Origin: Deltaproteobacteria bacterium
GTDB taxonomy: Bacteria > Desulfobacterota > Desulfomonilia > Desulfomonilales > Desulfomonilaceae
NCBI GenBank assembly: GCA_021777225.1
Contig: JAJYDQ010000040.1
Location: 1-36,815, forward strand
Direction of reading: 5' to 3'
Length of the DNA: 36,815 nucleotides
Shown: in pieces, positions 15,074 to 23,249 of the stretch
Numbering within the stretch: the stretch's first letter is position 1
Layout of the letters: each line of letters starts with the position of its first letter
Position numbers and translations under genes: made by a program
Notes under the pieces: generated by a model
What the model was told of the DNA's origin: nothing
The model's database searches: none
Seen by the model: only the letters and a program-made list of their open reading frames with translations

Positions 15074-15103
15074 TTGCAATTTGAGCGTGTGTAATCGTAT
15101 ACT
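15074..15103 (+). promoter_or_regulatory. candidate promoter for the biotin carrier gene
   Basis: TTGCAA (15074-15079) and TATACT (15098-15103) are separated by 18 bases. Four of six bases match the -35 consensus and five of six the -10. The site falls just after the mce terminator and 90 bases before the biotin carrier start. The leader also contains an imperfect palindrome at 15128-15151 (AGGG and T run, mirrored by an A run and CCCT). Confidence 0.45.
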
Positions 15104-15192
15104 GCTCTTACAAATTTCTTGTTCTTCAGGGTATTTTTTCAAAAAATCCCTTTAAGTATGAAAACAAAAATAACGTCTTGGAGGTTATGGAC

Positions 15193-15405
15193 ATGGCCGA
15201 AGTTACTATGCCTATGAACGGAAAAGTCATAAACATATTGGTTAACGTAGGTGACGCTGTTCAGGAAGACGCTGAACTCGTTGTTATAGAAGCTATGAAG
15301 ATGGAGCTTCCTGTAGTTGCGACAGCAAACGGAACAGTGACAGAAATTAAAGCGAAAGTCGGAGAATCCTACCAGGTTGACGATGTTCTCGTAGTCATTG
15401 GTTAG
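15193..15405 (+). CDS. biotin carboxyl carrier protein (biotinyl domain)
   Basis: This 70-residue protein is a single biotinyl domain. The biotinylated lysine is K36 in EAMKME, and the hammerhead fold is shown by MPMNGKVINILVNVGDAV at the N-terminus and the mirror segment GTVTEIKAKVGESYQVDD. It carries CO2 between active sites of a biotin enzyme, most likely a methylmalonyl-CoA/propionyl-CoA/oxaloacetate carboxylase, decarboxylase or transcarboxylase given its neighbours. ATG 15193 has GGAGG (15180-15184) eight bases upstream; the ATG at 15187 is too close to that site. No carboxylase or transferase subunit is in the window, so its partners must be encoded elsewhere. Confidence 0.93.
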   Translation: MAEVTMPMNGKVINILVNVGDAVQEDAELVVIEAMKMELPVVATANGTVTEIKAKVGESYQVDDVLVVIG

Positions 15406-15475
15406 TAAAGACGCTAGATCACTTTATTTGGAATCTTTGATCTTAAAGGCGGCTTCCCGCATTGTTTGTTTTGCA

Positions 15476-15515
15476 GGATGACGGAGCGACGTTCCCTTGT
15501 GCCACCCCGTCATCC
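15476..15515. repeat. 9-bp perfect inverted repeat in the gap before the OYE-like gene
   Basis: GGATGACGG (15476-15484) and CCGTCATCC (15507-15515) are exact reverse complements around a 22-base loop, with no T run after them. It lies in the 277-base gap after the biotin carrier gene. It may be a processing hairpin or a degenerate interspersed repeat; the rest of 15406-15682 shows nothing definite. Confidence 0.45.
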
Positions 15516-15682
15516 AACATTGAAAATAGGCCGTTGTTGTCTGTCTTTGTGTTCAAGGGCGCACTGGATCGTGAGCCCAGACTTGCAGATAGCTCAGACA
15601 GTTAAAAAGCTTGCTTGATTTTTGTGATTGCTCACATTCTCCGTATAAACTTGTCAACTTTAGACTCTCGGGGGTCATTTCC

Positions 15683-16807
15683 ATGCCTCAACTATTCGAC
15701 AATTCATGTATAAAATCAATTGAACTAAGCAACAGGGCCGTCAGATCCGCCACCTGGACAGGAACTGGCGATGCAAAAGGCTTTGTAACTGATTTTACCC
15801 TGGATTTCTATGGTCGTCTTGCCCAGGGCGGCATCGGCCTAATTATAACCGGCTATCAATACATCCTTCCGAATGGGATCCAGTTACCTTTCATGATCGG
15901 AAACTACGACGACTCACAAGTTGTCGGGCTCAAAAAATTGGCGGACACAATACACGCGGCCAGTGGCAAGGTCGTCGGTCAAATTGTTCATACCGGATTC
16001 AGGGCCAATCCCAAGCTGTTCACTGTGGATGGAGACATTTGGGCCCCTTCCGAGGTGTCCGATCCCACTGTTAAACACCCGATCAAAGTAGTTACAAAGA
16101 ATGAAATTCTTGAACTGATACTAGCATACGCAAATGCAGCCAAACGTCTCAAGCAAGCGGGTTTTGACGGTGTTCAACTCCACGCCGCTCACGGTTATGG
16201 GATCAACCAGTTTCTAGCCCCATGCTGGAACACAAGAGGTGACAACTACGGTGGAAGTTTGACAAATCGTTACCGCTTTCTTGGTGAAACAATAGAGGCT
16301 GTCCGCGCGGCCATAGGCGATGATATGACTCTTATGATCAAACTTAACGGTGCGGATTTCGTCGAACACGGTTTAGAAATAGAAGAATCTTTGCAGATAG
16401 GCAAACGTTTGGCTGATGATGGAATAGACGCCATAGAGATAAGTGGCGGCAGCGCTTCTTCGGGTAAAAACCTCGGGCCTGTCAGGACGAAAATAGCGCA
16501 TGAAGAAGATGAAGCTTATTTCGCCGATATGGCCGGTCATTTTAAGGACAGGATTAAGGTCCCAATAATTGCTGTTGGGGGCTTCAGGTCGCCACATAAA
16601 ATCGACAAGATCCTTAACGAGGGCAAAGCCGACTACATATCCATGTCCAGGCCATTCATCAGAGAACCTGGTTTGTTGAATAGATGGCTTTCCGGTGATC
16701 TTTCACAGGCCTCTTGTATCTCGTGTAACGGTTGTTTTGAGACCGGACTCAAGGGTAAAGGAATTTCGTGCAAAATTGACCGGGAAAACATGGAATCCAA
16801 ACATTAA
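15683..16807 (+). CDS. Old Yellow Enzyme-family NADH:flavin oxidoreductase (2,4-dienoyl-CoA reductase-like)
   Basis: From ATG 15683 this is a 374-residue FMN TIM-barrel enzyme. The family signature LHAAHGYGINQFLAP (about 166-180), with H167 and H170, and the adjacent NYGGSLTNRYRF are intact. The C-terminus has C345-x2-C348-x2-C351-x11-C363, close to the Cx2Cx3Cx11C 4Fe-4S site of 2,4-dienoyl-CoA reductase, but no FAD/NADPH domain follows. It could reduce a C=C bond of an enoyl-CoA or another enone; the substrate is unknown. GGGGGT lies upstream of this ATG at a workable distance, and the family normally starts MPxLF. An upstream extension to 15611 is open but not family-like. It sits between biotin carrier and mutase genes and ends at an intrinsic terminator. 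Confidence 0.87.
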   Translation: MPQLFDNSCIKSIELSNRAVRSATWTGTGDAKGFVTDFTLDFYGRLAQGGIGLIITGYQYILPNGIQLPFMIGNYDDSQVVGLKKLADTIHAASGKVVGQIVHTGFRANPKLFTVDGDIWAPSEVSDPTVKHPIKVVTKNEILELILAYANAAKRLKQAGFDGVQLHAAHGYGINQFLAPCWNTRGDNYGGSLTNRYRFLGETIEAVRAAIGDDMTLMIKLNGADFVEHGLEIEESLQIGKRLADDGIDAIEISGGSASSGKNLGPVRTKIAHEEDEAYFADMAGHFKDRIKVPIIAVGGFRSPHKIDKILNEGKADYISMSRPFIREPGLLNRWLSGDLSQASCISCNGCFETGLKGKGISCKIDRENMESKH

Positions 16808-16821
16808 AACTAGCTTTAAAT

Positions 16822-16852
16822 GTCGGTCCTTGCTGCGGGGGGCCGACTTTCT
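16822..16852 (+). terminator. intrinsic terminator after the OYE-like gene
   Basis: GTCGGTCC (16822-16829) pairs with GGGCCGAC (16840-16847) using one G-U pair, around a 10-base loop, and TTTCTT follows. It lies 15 bases after the stop codon. Confidence 0.7.
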
Positions 16853-16938
16853 TACGAATATCGATGAGCATAATTGATTCAGTCCCTGTTAAGTCTTTTC
16901 GTCATTTCTAGAGACAAATCCCAAAAATGAGGTGCGCC

Positions 16939-18600
16939 GTGACTCAAGAATTCCAAGAAAAATGTCTCAAGTCGGAACAGAAGGTCAAGGAAAGCCTTGT
17001 CAAGCGTCCTGAACGCAAACAAGAATTTAACACGATTTCGGGGTTGCCCATAAAACGGGTTTACTGGCCTTGGGACACACCGGATTTCGATTTGGAAAAG
17101 GAGCTTGGTATTCCAGGGGCTTATCCTTTTACAAGAGGTGTCCAACCTAACATGTATCGGGGCCGATTTTGGACCATGAGACAATACGCTGGCTTTGGAA
17201 GCGCGGAGGAGACCAATACTCGGTTCAAGTATCTAATTGAACAGGGTCAGACGGGACTTTCGGTAGCTTTTGATCTCCCTACCCAAATTGGTTACAATTC
17301 AGACCATGAACTGGCCGCCGGCGAGGTTGGGAAAGTCGGAGTAGCTATTGATACCGTTGAAGATTTGAAGCTGCTTTTTAACGGAATAGATCTTGGAGTG
17401 GTCAGCACCTCTATGACGATCAACTCACCGGCTTCAATTCTACTGGCCATGTATATTGTAACGGCCGAAGAACAGGGATCCGATGTTGCAAAAATCCGAG
17501 GGACAATTCAGAATGACATCCTAAAAGAATATCCAGCCCGAGGTACTTACATTTTTCCTCCTCAACCATCCATGAGGATTATCACTGACATCTTCGCATT
17601 CTGTAACGAGCGCCTGCCTCAATGGAACACGATCAGCATCAGCGGTTACCATATCAGAGAAGCGGGTTCTACAGCGGTGCAGGAAGTCGCGTTCACCCTT
17701 GCCAACGGCATTGCCTATGTTGAGGCTGCAATTGAAGCCGGCATGAATGTCGATGCATTCGGTGAAAGATTGAGTTTCTTTTTTAACGCTCATCAGGATT
17801 TCTTTGAAGAAATCGCCAAGTTCAGGGCAGCCAGACGCATGTGGGCCAGGATCATGAAAGAACGTTTTGGAGCGACCAACCCCAAGGCCATGATGTTACG
17901 GTTTCACACTCAGACTGCAGGTTGTACACTTACAGCTCAACAACCTGAGAACAATGTGATCCGGGTCGCGTATCAAGCCTTATCCGCAGCGCTGGGTGGA
18001 ACCCAGTCCTTGCATACGAATTCCAGGGACGAGGCCTATGCGCTACCGTCTCAGGAATCAGTCCAGATCGCGTTGAGGACACAACAATTGGTAGCTTACG
18101 AAACTGGAGTGGCCGAGACTGTGGACCCCCTTGCAGGGTCCTATTATGTTGAATCTCTTACCAACGAAATTGAAAGACTGGCATTTGATTATATTAAGAA
18201 AATTGATGAAATGGGTGGGGCCGTAAGGGCAGTGGAATGTGGTTTCATTGAGCAGGAAATTCAGGATTCAGCCTATACATTTCAGAAAGCTTTCGAATCC
18301 GGAGAGCAGGTCATTGTAGGCGTCAACCGTTTTCAAACCGAAACCGCCCCTCCAAAGGGGCTTCTCAAGGTTGACCCTAAGGTACGTGAAATGCAGATCG
18401 AGAGATTGAAAAGGATTTATTCTGAACGAGATTCCTCGGCCGTTAGCCAGTCCCTCGACAGTCTAAAAAAGGCGGCTCAGGGGAACGACAACCTTATGCC
18501 TATAATTCTTGATGCGGTCCGAAAACGCGCTTCGCTCGGTGAAATTTGTGATGTGTTGCGTGGCGTTTTCGGAGAGTATTTGCACGCTTCACACTGCTAA
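16939..18600 (+). CDS. methylmalonyl-CoA mutase, catalytic part (no B12 domain)
   Basis: This enzyme rearranges (R)-methylmalonyl-CoA to succinyl-CoA. The 553 residues cover the substrate-binding TIM barrel and linker: [65 protein letters not shown] and [14 protein letters not shown]. The protein ends near [10 protein letters not shown], so the cobalamin-binding domain (DxHxxG) must be a separate gene, as in split mutases. It is not in the window, nor is the MeaB chaperone. Related acyl-CoA mutases for isobutyryl or ethylmalonyl substrates are possible; RQYAGFGSA with the conserved Tyr favours methylmalonyl-CoA. I prefer GTG 16939, because GAGG (16929-16932) is six bases upstream; the ATG four codons earlier (16927) lacks a site. 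Confidence 0.93.
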   Translation: MTQEFQEKCLKSEQKVKESLVKRPERKQEFNTISGLPIKRVYWPWDTPDFDLEKELGIPGAYPFTRGVQPNMYRGRFWTMRQYAGFGSAEETNTRFKYLIEQGQTGLSVAFDLPTQIGYNSDHELAAGEVGKVGVAIDTVEDLKLLFNGIDLGVVSTSMTINSPASILLAMYIVTAEEQGSDVAKIRGTIQNDILKEYPARGTYIFPPQPSMRIITDIFAFCNERLPQWNTISISGYHIREAGSTAVQEVAFTLANGIAYVEAAIEAGMNVDAFGERLSFFFNAHQDFFEEIAKFRAARRMWARIMKERFGATNPKAMMLRFHTQTAGCTLTAQQPENNVIRVAYQALSAALGGTQSLHTNSRDEAYALPSQESVQIALRTQQLVAYETGVAETVDPLAGSYYVESLTNEIERLAFDYIKKIDEMGGAVRAVECGFIEQEIQDSAYTFQKAFESGEQVIVGVNRFQTETAPPKGLLKVDPKVREMQIERLKRIYSERDSSAVSQSLDSLKKAAQGNDNLMPIILDAVRKRASLGEICDVLRGVFGEYLHASHC

Positions 18601-18748
18601 AGCTGTTACCGAAATTGTGTTGTCCGTGATTGACTTTAATTTTTAAATGGAAAGATTGCAGACGCTTATGCGGTCTGTTGCGCCTATTGCGCATTAGTAA
18701 TTAATTTAATAGAAGGTGAGTGACAAGACTGCCCGGAGTTCATATTTA

Positions 18749-20107
18749 ATGAAGAAATCAAAGTCTACGGAGACTGGTTCTTCTGAATCAGTCTCTATTT
18801 TGTTTGAAATCAAAGCATTTTTTACTTCTGTGAGGACTACTGTCTTTTTATTGTTCGCGATAGCGTTCGGCGCAATCCTGGGCACCATTATTCCTCAGGG
18901 GGAAACACTGGATCGTATAGCCATTTCTGGAAATCCTTTTTTATACAGACTTGCGTTGATCTTCGATATAAACAATGTCTTCCGGAGTTGGTGGTTTACC
19001 GTCCTGCTTACATTGCTAACCCTGAACATCCTGGGCTGCCTATTTCGGAGACTTCCTCTAATATTCCAGGATTGGCGCAGCAGGGACACCAAATCATCAT
19101 TTACATTGCATTTTAGGTCTATATTGGGGTCACAGGAACTGAAAGATAAACTTATGTCTGTTGGTCAGACCATCATGGGGTCGAGCCCCAAAGTTTCTGA
19201 AGCCCCAGATCAAACGCATTACTCTTGGGACAGGCAAAAAATTTATCTACTGGGTTTCCCATTGATTCATGTTGGAATCATTGTAATTCTCCTGGGAAGC
19301 ATGGTCGGGGCCTATTGGGGATTTAAGGGCCACGTCATGATCGCTGAGGGGGACTCTACCAACAAGTTCTCGCTTATACCTTCAAATGAAACACGAAAGA
19401 CGCCGTTTACGATCATTGTAGACAGCTTTAAACTTGTCAAATATCCTACGGGTGAGCCAAAAGAATTCCGAAGTGACGTTCGTTTGTCCCAGAATGGCAA
19501 GGACGTCGTTTCAGGGTCAATTTTAGTTAACCATCCGTTGACTTACGAAGGGATATCCTTGTTTCAGTCCGATTATCGGGTTGTTGGCATAAAAAACATC
19601 AAATTGTCGTTCAAAACAAAAGAAGGATCCAGTTCAGAAAAGGTATTCGACCCTCATCAGGAAATTGATATTCCCGGTGCCGACGCAAAGCTCAAGACAC
19701 TTAGTCTGGACCCAGGAACAATGGCGCAAGGGACCGGGATTCAGTTAAATATCATCGGAAACACAGACAAACCAAAACTAATAAGCATCTATCAGAAAGA
19801 CCAAAAAACCTTGGATATTAATGGTGTCCAGATAAGGTTTCTTGGGTTTACTCCACTGTATGCGACCGGCCTTCAGATCGGTTATGATCCTGGAGTTCGT
19901 GTCGTTTGGTTAGGGTGTTCCATGCTTGTCTTTGGCTTTATTTTAACCTTGTTTACGAACTTGCAGAAGCTTTCAATTGAACTCAATTCTTCCAAAACAG
20001 GAACCAATGTTACAATTTCAGGACGGAGTCGCAAGCTGCGCAAAGAGTTCAGACAAAAGGTTGAAGGCGAATTTCTTGGGATTAGCGAATTGGAAAAGCA
20101 GAATTGA
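18749..20107 (+). CDS. resB: cytochrome c biogenesis protein ResB/Ccs1
   Basis: ResB is the large periplasmic-domain partner of System II cytochrome c maturation, helping to deliver and attach haem to apocytochromes at the outer face of the inner membrane. Four membrane helices are visible: residues about 30-50 (TTVFLLFAIAFGAILGTIIP), 80-100 (WWFTVLLTLLTLNILGCLF), 168-190 (LGFPLIHVGIIVILLGSMVG) and near 390-412. A large soluble domain lies between the last two. ATG 18749 has GGAG ten bases upstream; a GTG at 18716 is also open but has no properly spaced site. The ccsA/resC partner starts 47 bases after its stop. The 148 bases after the mutase gene hold two small GC hairpins (about 18658-18696) without T runs. 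Confidence 0.93.
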   Translation: MKKSKSTETGSSESVSILFEIKAFFTSVRTTVFLLFAIAFGAILGTIIPQGETLDRIAISGNPFLYRLALIFDINNVFRSWWFTVLLTLLTLNILGCLFRRLPLIFQDWRSRDTKSSFTLHFRSILGSQELKDKLMSVGQTIMGSSPKVSEAPDQTHYSWDRQKIYLLGFPLIHVGIIVILLGSMVGAYWGFKGHVMIAEGDSTNKFSLIPSNETRKTPFTIIVDSFKLVKYPTGEPKEFRSDVRLSQNGKDVVSGSILVNHPLTYEGISLFQSDYRVVGIKNIKLSFKTKEGSSSEKVFDPHQEIDIPGADAKLKTLSLDPGTMAQGTGIQLNIIGNTDKPKLISIYQKDQKTLDINGVQIRFLGFTPLYATGLQIGYDPGVRVVWLGCSMLVFGFILTLFTNLQKLSIELNSSKTGTNVTISGRSRKLRKEFRQKVEGEFLGISELEKQN

Positions 20108-20154
20108 TACCCTTTTCTAAAAATTTCACGGTTTTCGCGGATTGGATTTAAAAT

Positions 20155-20973
20155 ATGGGAAACATTGAACTAAATACATATCTTGCGTTTGGGTATTTGC
20201 TTTGGATCATAGGCTACCTCATTACTTTTGTAGTAATTAGGGAACGGACTAGTTTGAGCAGGTTTTTCTGGCTGGCGTTAATTGTCCTCTGGATCCTTCA
20301 TACTGTATCAATTGGGTTGAGGTGGGTCGAGTCATATCAGTTGGGCATAGGACATGCTCCTCTTTCCAATTTGTATGAGTCACTCGTGTTCTTTTCATGG
20401 TCCGTGGCGTTGGCTTTAATCGTTGTGTGGCGAAGATTTGGGACTGATCTGGTCGCGCTTTTGGGAGTTCCTATTGTATTTCTCATCTTAGCTTCAACTT
20501 TTCTGATTGATCCGAGTATCAGGCCGCTCATCCCGGCACTGCAGTCCAACTGGCTGGTAGCTCATGTCTTTACGTGCTTTCTTGGGTACTCCGGTTTTGC
20601 GGTGTCCTTCGTCGCCGCATTGCTTTTACTTTTAGCCAAAAGCAGTGACAAAGCAGCCAACTTGTTGCCTCGAAAAGCTATTCTCGATGAAATTGTATAT
20701 CGATCGATCATGATTGGTTTTCCACTTTTAACTCTTGGAATTATTACCGGCGCGGCATGGGCGGAGCACGCATGGGGCACTTACTGGTCCTGGGACCCTA
20801 AAGAGACCTGGTCTCTGGTGACATGGCTCGTATATGCCGGTTTTTTGCACGCGAGACTGTCACGAGGTTGGTCCGGCGGCAGGACCGCATTGCTTTCTGT
20901 AATAGGTTTTTGCGCTGTCATGTTTACCTATTTCGGTGTAAATTACCTGCCTGGTCTTCATAGTTATTTCTAG
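20155..20973 (+). CDS. resC: cytochrome c biogenesis protein CcsA/ResC
   Basis: This 272-residue polytopic protein has about eight membrane helices and the haem-handling WWD motif in WGTYWSWDPKETWSLVTWLVY. Flanking histidines, including the one in AWAEHAWG and that in SNWLVAHVFT, are expected haem ligands. With ResB it forms the System II synthase that moves haem across the inner membrane and attaches it to CxxCH motifs. In other naming schemes it is CcsA or CcsB. The pair is adjacent and cotranscribed, implying the organism makes c-type cytochromes. nagZ follows 32 bases later and may share the transcript. Confidence 0.95.
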   Translation: MGNIELNTYLAFGYLLWIIGYLITFVVIRERTSLSRFFWLALIVLWILHTVSIGLRWVESYQLGIGHAPLSNLYESLVFFSWSVALALIVVWRRFGTDLVALLGVPIVFLILASTFLIDPSIRPLIPALQSNWLVAHVFTCFLGYSGFAVSFVAALLLLLAKSSDKAANLLPRKAILDEIVYRSIMIGFPLLTLGIITGAAWAEHAWGTYWSWDPKETWSLVTWLVYAGFLHARLSRGWSGGRTALLSVIGFCAVMFTYFGVNYLPGLHSYF

Positions 20974-21005
20974 GGCATTCATTCATCGTGGAGCTTTAAA
21001 TTTTA

Positions 21006-22067
21006 ATGCTGGAACGCGACTTTGGGCGCCTTTTTATGATCGGCTTTTATGGGACAGCTTTTTGCCCCGAGTTGCAGAATTTTCTTTTCGAAATCAACCC
21101 AGCCGGCGTCATACTGTTCAGCAGGAACATAATCGATCCTGAACAGGTAGCGCAGTTGAATTATTCCATTCAGAAGTTTGCGATAGAAAAGCTGGGGCGG
21201 CCGTTATTCATTGGAGTAGATCAGGAAAGTGGAAGGGTCGCCAGGCTCAGGGCGCCCTTTTCAGAGTTCCCTCCCGCAATGCTCATGGCAAGCTGCGAAT
21301 CCCCTGAAGAGACTATTCGGGAATACGCTGAAACAACTGCAAAAGAGTTAGCCGCAGTCGGATTTAACCTTGATTTCACTCCAGTGCTGGATGTCCTTGG
21401 TCAGGGGATAGACACCCACAATACAGTAATAGGTGACCGCTCATTTGGCCATGACCCAATGCTGGTCGGCAATCTGGGAACCATCCTTATTCGTACGATG
21501 AAATCCTTGGGCATTTTGACCTGTGGCAAGCATTTCCCTGGCCATGGAGGTATCGGAGTAGACTCCCACTTGGATTTACCTATTGATCCCAGGTCACAGG
21601 CACAAATCCTCGAGAGGGATGTTCACCCGTTTGTAGAAGCGATCGAAGCTGGAACCGAAATGATCATGACGGCCCATGTCAAGTTTTCATCGTTTGATGA
21701 AACCTATCCCGCTTCCCTGTCCCCTACCCTTATTAGGGGTTTGCTCAGACAGCAACTCAAGTTTCAGGGTCTCATACTTACAGACGATCTTGATATGGGC
21801 GCTATTTCAAAGCATTACAAGCCAAAAGAAGCTGCATTGCTGGCCTATCAGGCGGGAACAGATATCATATTGATTTGCAATTCTCCGGAAATAGCGTTTG
21901 ATGCCCGCCGGCATGTCTTTGAATCAACAATAGATAAACCACTGGCCAAACTACGGCTCGACCGATCCTTGGTCGCTTCTGAAGCCCTGTTCCCAAATCT
22001 GTACAGAGTTTATAGGTCCTTCGACCTAGCGAAAGTGAAAGTAAAATTGCTCGAGTCCGTTTCCTAA
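21006..22067 (+). CDS. nagZ: glycoside hydrolase family 3 beta-N-acetylhexosaminidase
   Basis: NagZ removes N-acetylglucosamine from muropeptides during peptidoglycan recycling. The 353-residue protein is a single GH3 barrel without signal peptide, as expected for the cytoplasmic enzyme. Key motifs are IGVDQESGRVARL (about 69-81), the catalytic KHFPGHG loop (175-181) with its histidine general acid/base, and LTDDLDMGAI (258-267), which contains the aspartate nucleophile. The ATG at 21006 has GGAG about 14 bases upstream, a poor distance. It lies just after resC on the same strand, a likely read-through arrangement. Confidence 0.93.
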   Translation: MLERDFGRLFMIGFYGTAFCPELQNFLFEINPAGVILFSRNIIDPEQVAQLNYSIQKFAIEKLGRPLFIGVDQESGRVARLRAPFSEFPPAMLMASCESPEETIREYAETTAKELAAVGFNLDFTPVLDVLGQGIDTHNTVIGDRSFGHDPMLVGNLGTILIRTMKSLGILTCGKHFPGHGGIGVDSHLDLPIDPRSQAQILERDVHPFVEAIEAGTEMIMTAHVKFSSFDETYPASLSPTLIRGLLRQQLKFQGLILTDDLDMGAISKHYKPKEAALLAYQAGTDIILICNSPEIAFDARRHVFESTIDKPLAKLRLDRSLVASEALFPNLYRVYRSFDLAKVKVKLLESVS

Positions 22068-22449
22068 CCCTAAGCTCCAAGACTAAGCGCGGGAAAAGCC
22101 TGAACAAGAAAAGTCATCTTCTTGGTCCCCATACTCGATCTTCCGATATTTACCGTTTAATGGTAAATATTTCAGAATTGCCAAAACCGAATTTCAATGT
22201 GAGGAAGATCTGTTAATCCATAACTGCATTTCCAGATCGCCGTTTTATCCAGGTGTAATTACCGCGCCGTACATCTGAAAACTCATCATGACATTTCAAG
22301 GTTTGACGCGACGAAAAATCTAGTGACCAAAAGGGACGCCCACCCTGCCGGAAAATAGATTTCTCGCTACGCTCGAAATGATATTGCTAGCGCCCTGTCA
22401 ATCCGAAGACGCTAAGCCAAAAACGAAATGCCTCCGTTGTCTCAGAGTT
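22068..22449. other. 382-base gap between convergent nagZ and cooC
   Basis: ATATTTACC (22146-22154) and GGTAAATAT (22162-22170) form a perfect 9-bp hairpin with a 7-base loop, a possible two-way transcription stop although no T run follows. At 22359-22379 the sequence ATTTCTCGCTACGCTCGAAAT resembles a type of short intergenic repeat I know from other bacterial genomes; no second copy was seen in this window. No gene is supported in the gap. Confidence 0.45.
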
Positions 22450-23220
22450 TCAACTTAGCACGTCTATATCCTGAAGCATCTTTCGGACGGCCTGATACGC
22501 TATGGATCCAGAAGGAATATCTACCAGCGGCTTTCCTTCAAGGTCGAGAGAGACCAATTCTTCATCATACGGGATCAGAGCCAAAGGCGTCGAAGGCAGG
22601 GCATCTATTTCCTCACGGGTAGTTTTAGGTAAATCAGCAAGCGTGCCCTGAACACGGCTCAGGACTATGTGCTGGTTGTGTATCCTGCCTTCCATTTCGT
22701 CAATCAACTGGTAAATCCGCCCGATCGTTCTCACACTTCTTGGGGACGGGTCAGATATGATGAACAGATGATCAACTTCTTCCTCCGTACGCCTTGATAG
22801 ATGTTCCATGCCTGCTTCGTTGTCGATTATGACGAACTTGTAGTTCGTGGTTAATCTGGATATGACATCACGAAGTATGTTGTTGGCCATACAGTAGCAA
22901 CCCGGTCCCTCCGGCCTACCCATGGAGAGGAAATCCAAATCTTTTGTTTCTTCAAGGTTAGCCTGGATCTGGTAGTCCATAAAACGGTCCCTGGTCATGC
23001 CTCCAGGAATGTCCTCGCCCAGCTTTCTGGCGTCTTCTCTTATGCATCCTACGCTTTTGGGTTCCCGTATTCCTAGGACTTCATGAAGGTTTGAGTTTGA
23101 ATCCGCATCAATGGCTAATAAAGGTCTCTGACCAGTATCTATAAGGTTTTTGATTATCAGTGATGTAATGGACGTTTTCCCTACGCCACCCTTCCCTGCA
23201 ACCGCAAGGGTTATTCCCAT
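22450..23220 (-). CDS. cooC: second CooC/AcsF-like maturation ATPase
   Basis: This 256-residue P-loop ATPase has the deviant Walker A AGKGGVGKTS (residues 8-17), IDADSNSNLHEVLG (37-50) and the Cys-X-Cys pair C108 and C110 in GRPEGPGCYC. The GPGCYC context is the form I associate with CooC/AcsF proteins that serve CODH/acetyl-CoA synthase, while the copy at 2770-3540 has GGGCIC. IIDNEAGMEHLSRRT is the second switch. The ATG has AAGGA seven bases upstream. It lies 29 bases after the short MetE-like gene and is the last gene of an acyP-chaN-like-metE-like-cooC run, which suggests that the MetE-like protein works with corrinoid or CODH/ACS chemistry. Confidence 0.9.
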   Translation of the reverse strand: MGITLAVAGKGGVGKTSITSLIIKNLIDTGQRPLLAIDADSNSNLHEVLGIREPKSVGCIREDARKLGEDIPGGMTRDRFMDYQIQANLEETKDLDFLSMGRPEGPGCYCMANNILRDVISRLTTNYKFVIIDNEAGMEHLSRRTEEEVDHLFIISDPSPRSVRTIGRIYQLIDEMEGRIHNQHIVLSRVQGTLADLPKTTREEIDALPSTPLALIPYDEELVSLDLEGKPLVDIPSGSIAYQAVRKMLQDIDVLS

Positions 23221-23249
23221 GTTAATTCCTTTCCAAGAAAATTATTGTG

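Noticed and set aside
16927-18600. Complete methylmalonyl-CoA mutase
   Set aside because: The protein ends before the cobalamin-binding domain and no DxHxxG motif is present.
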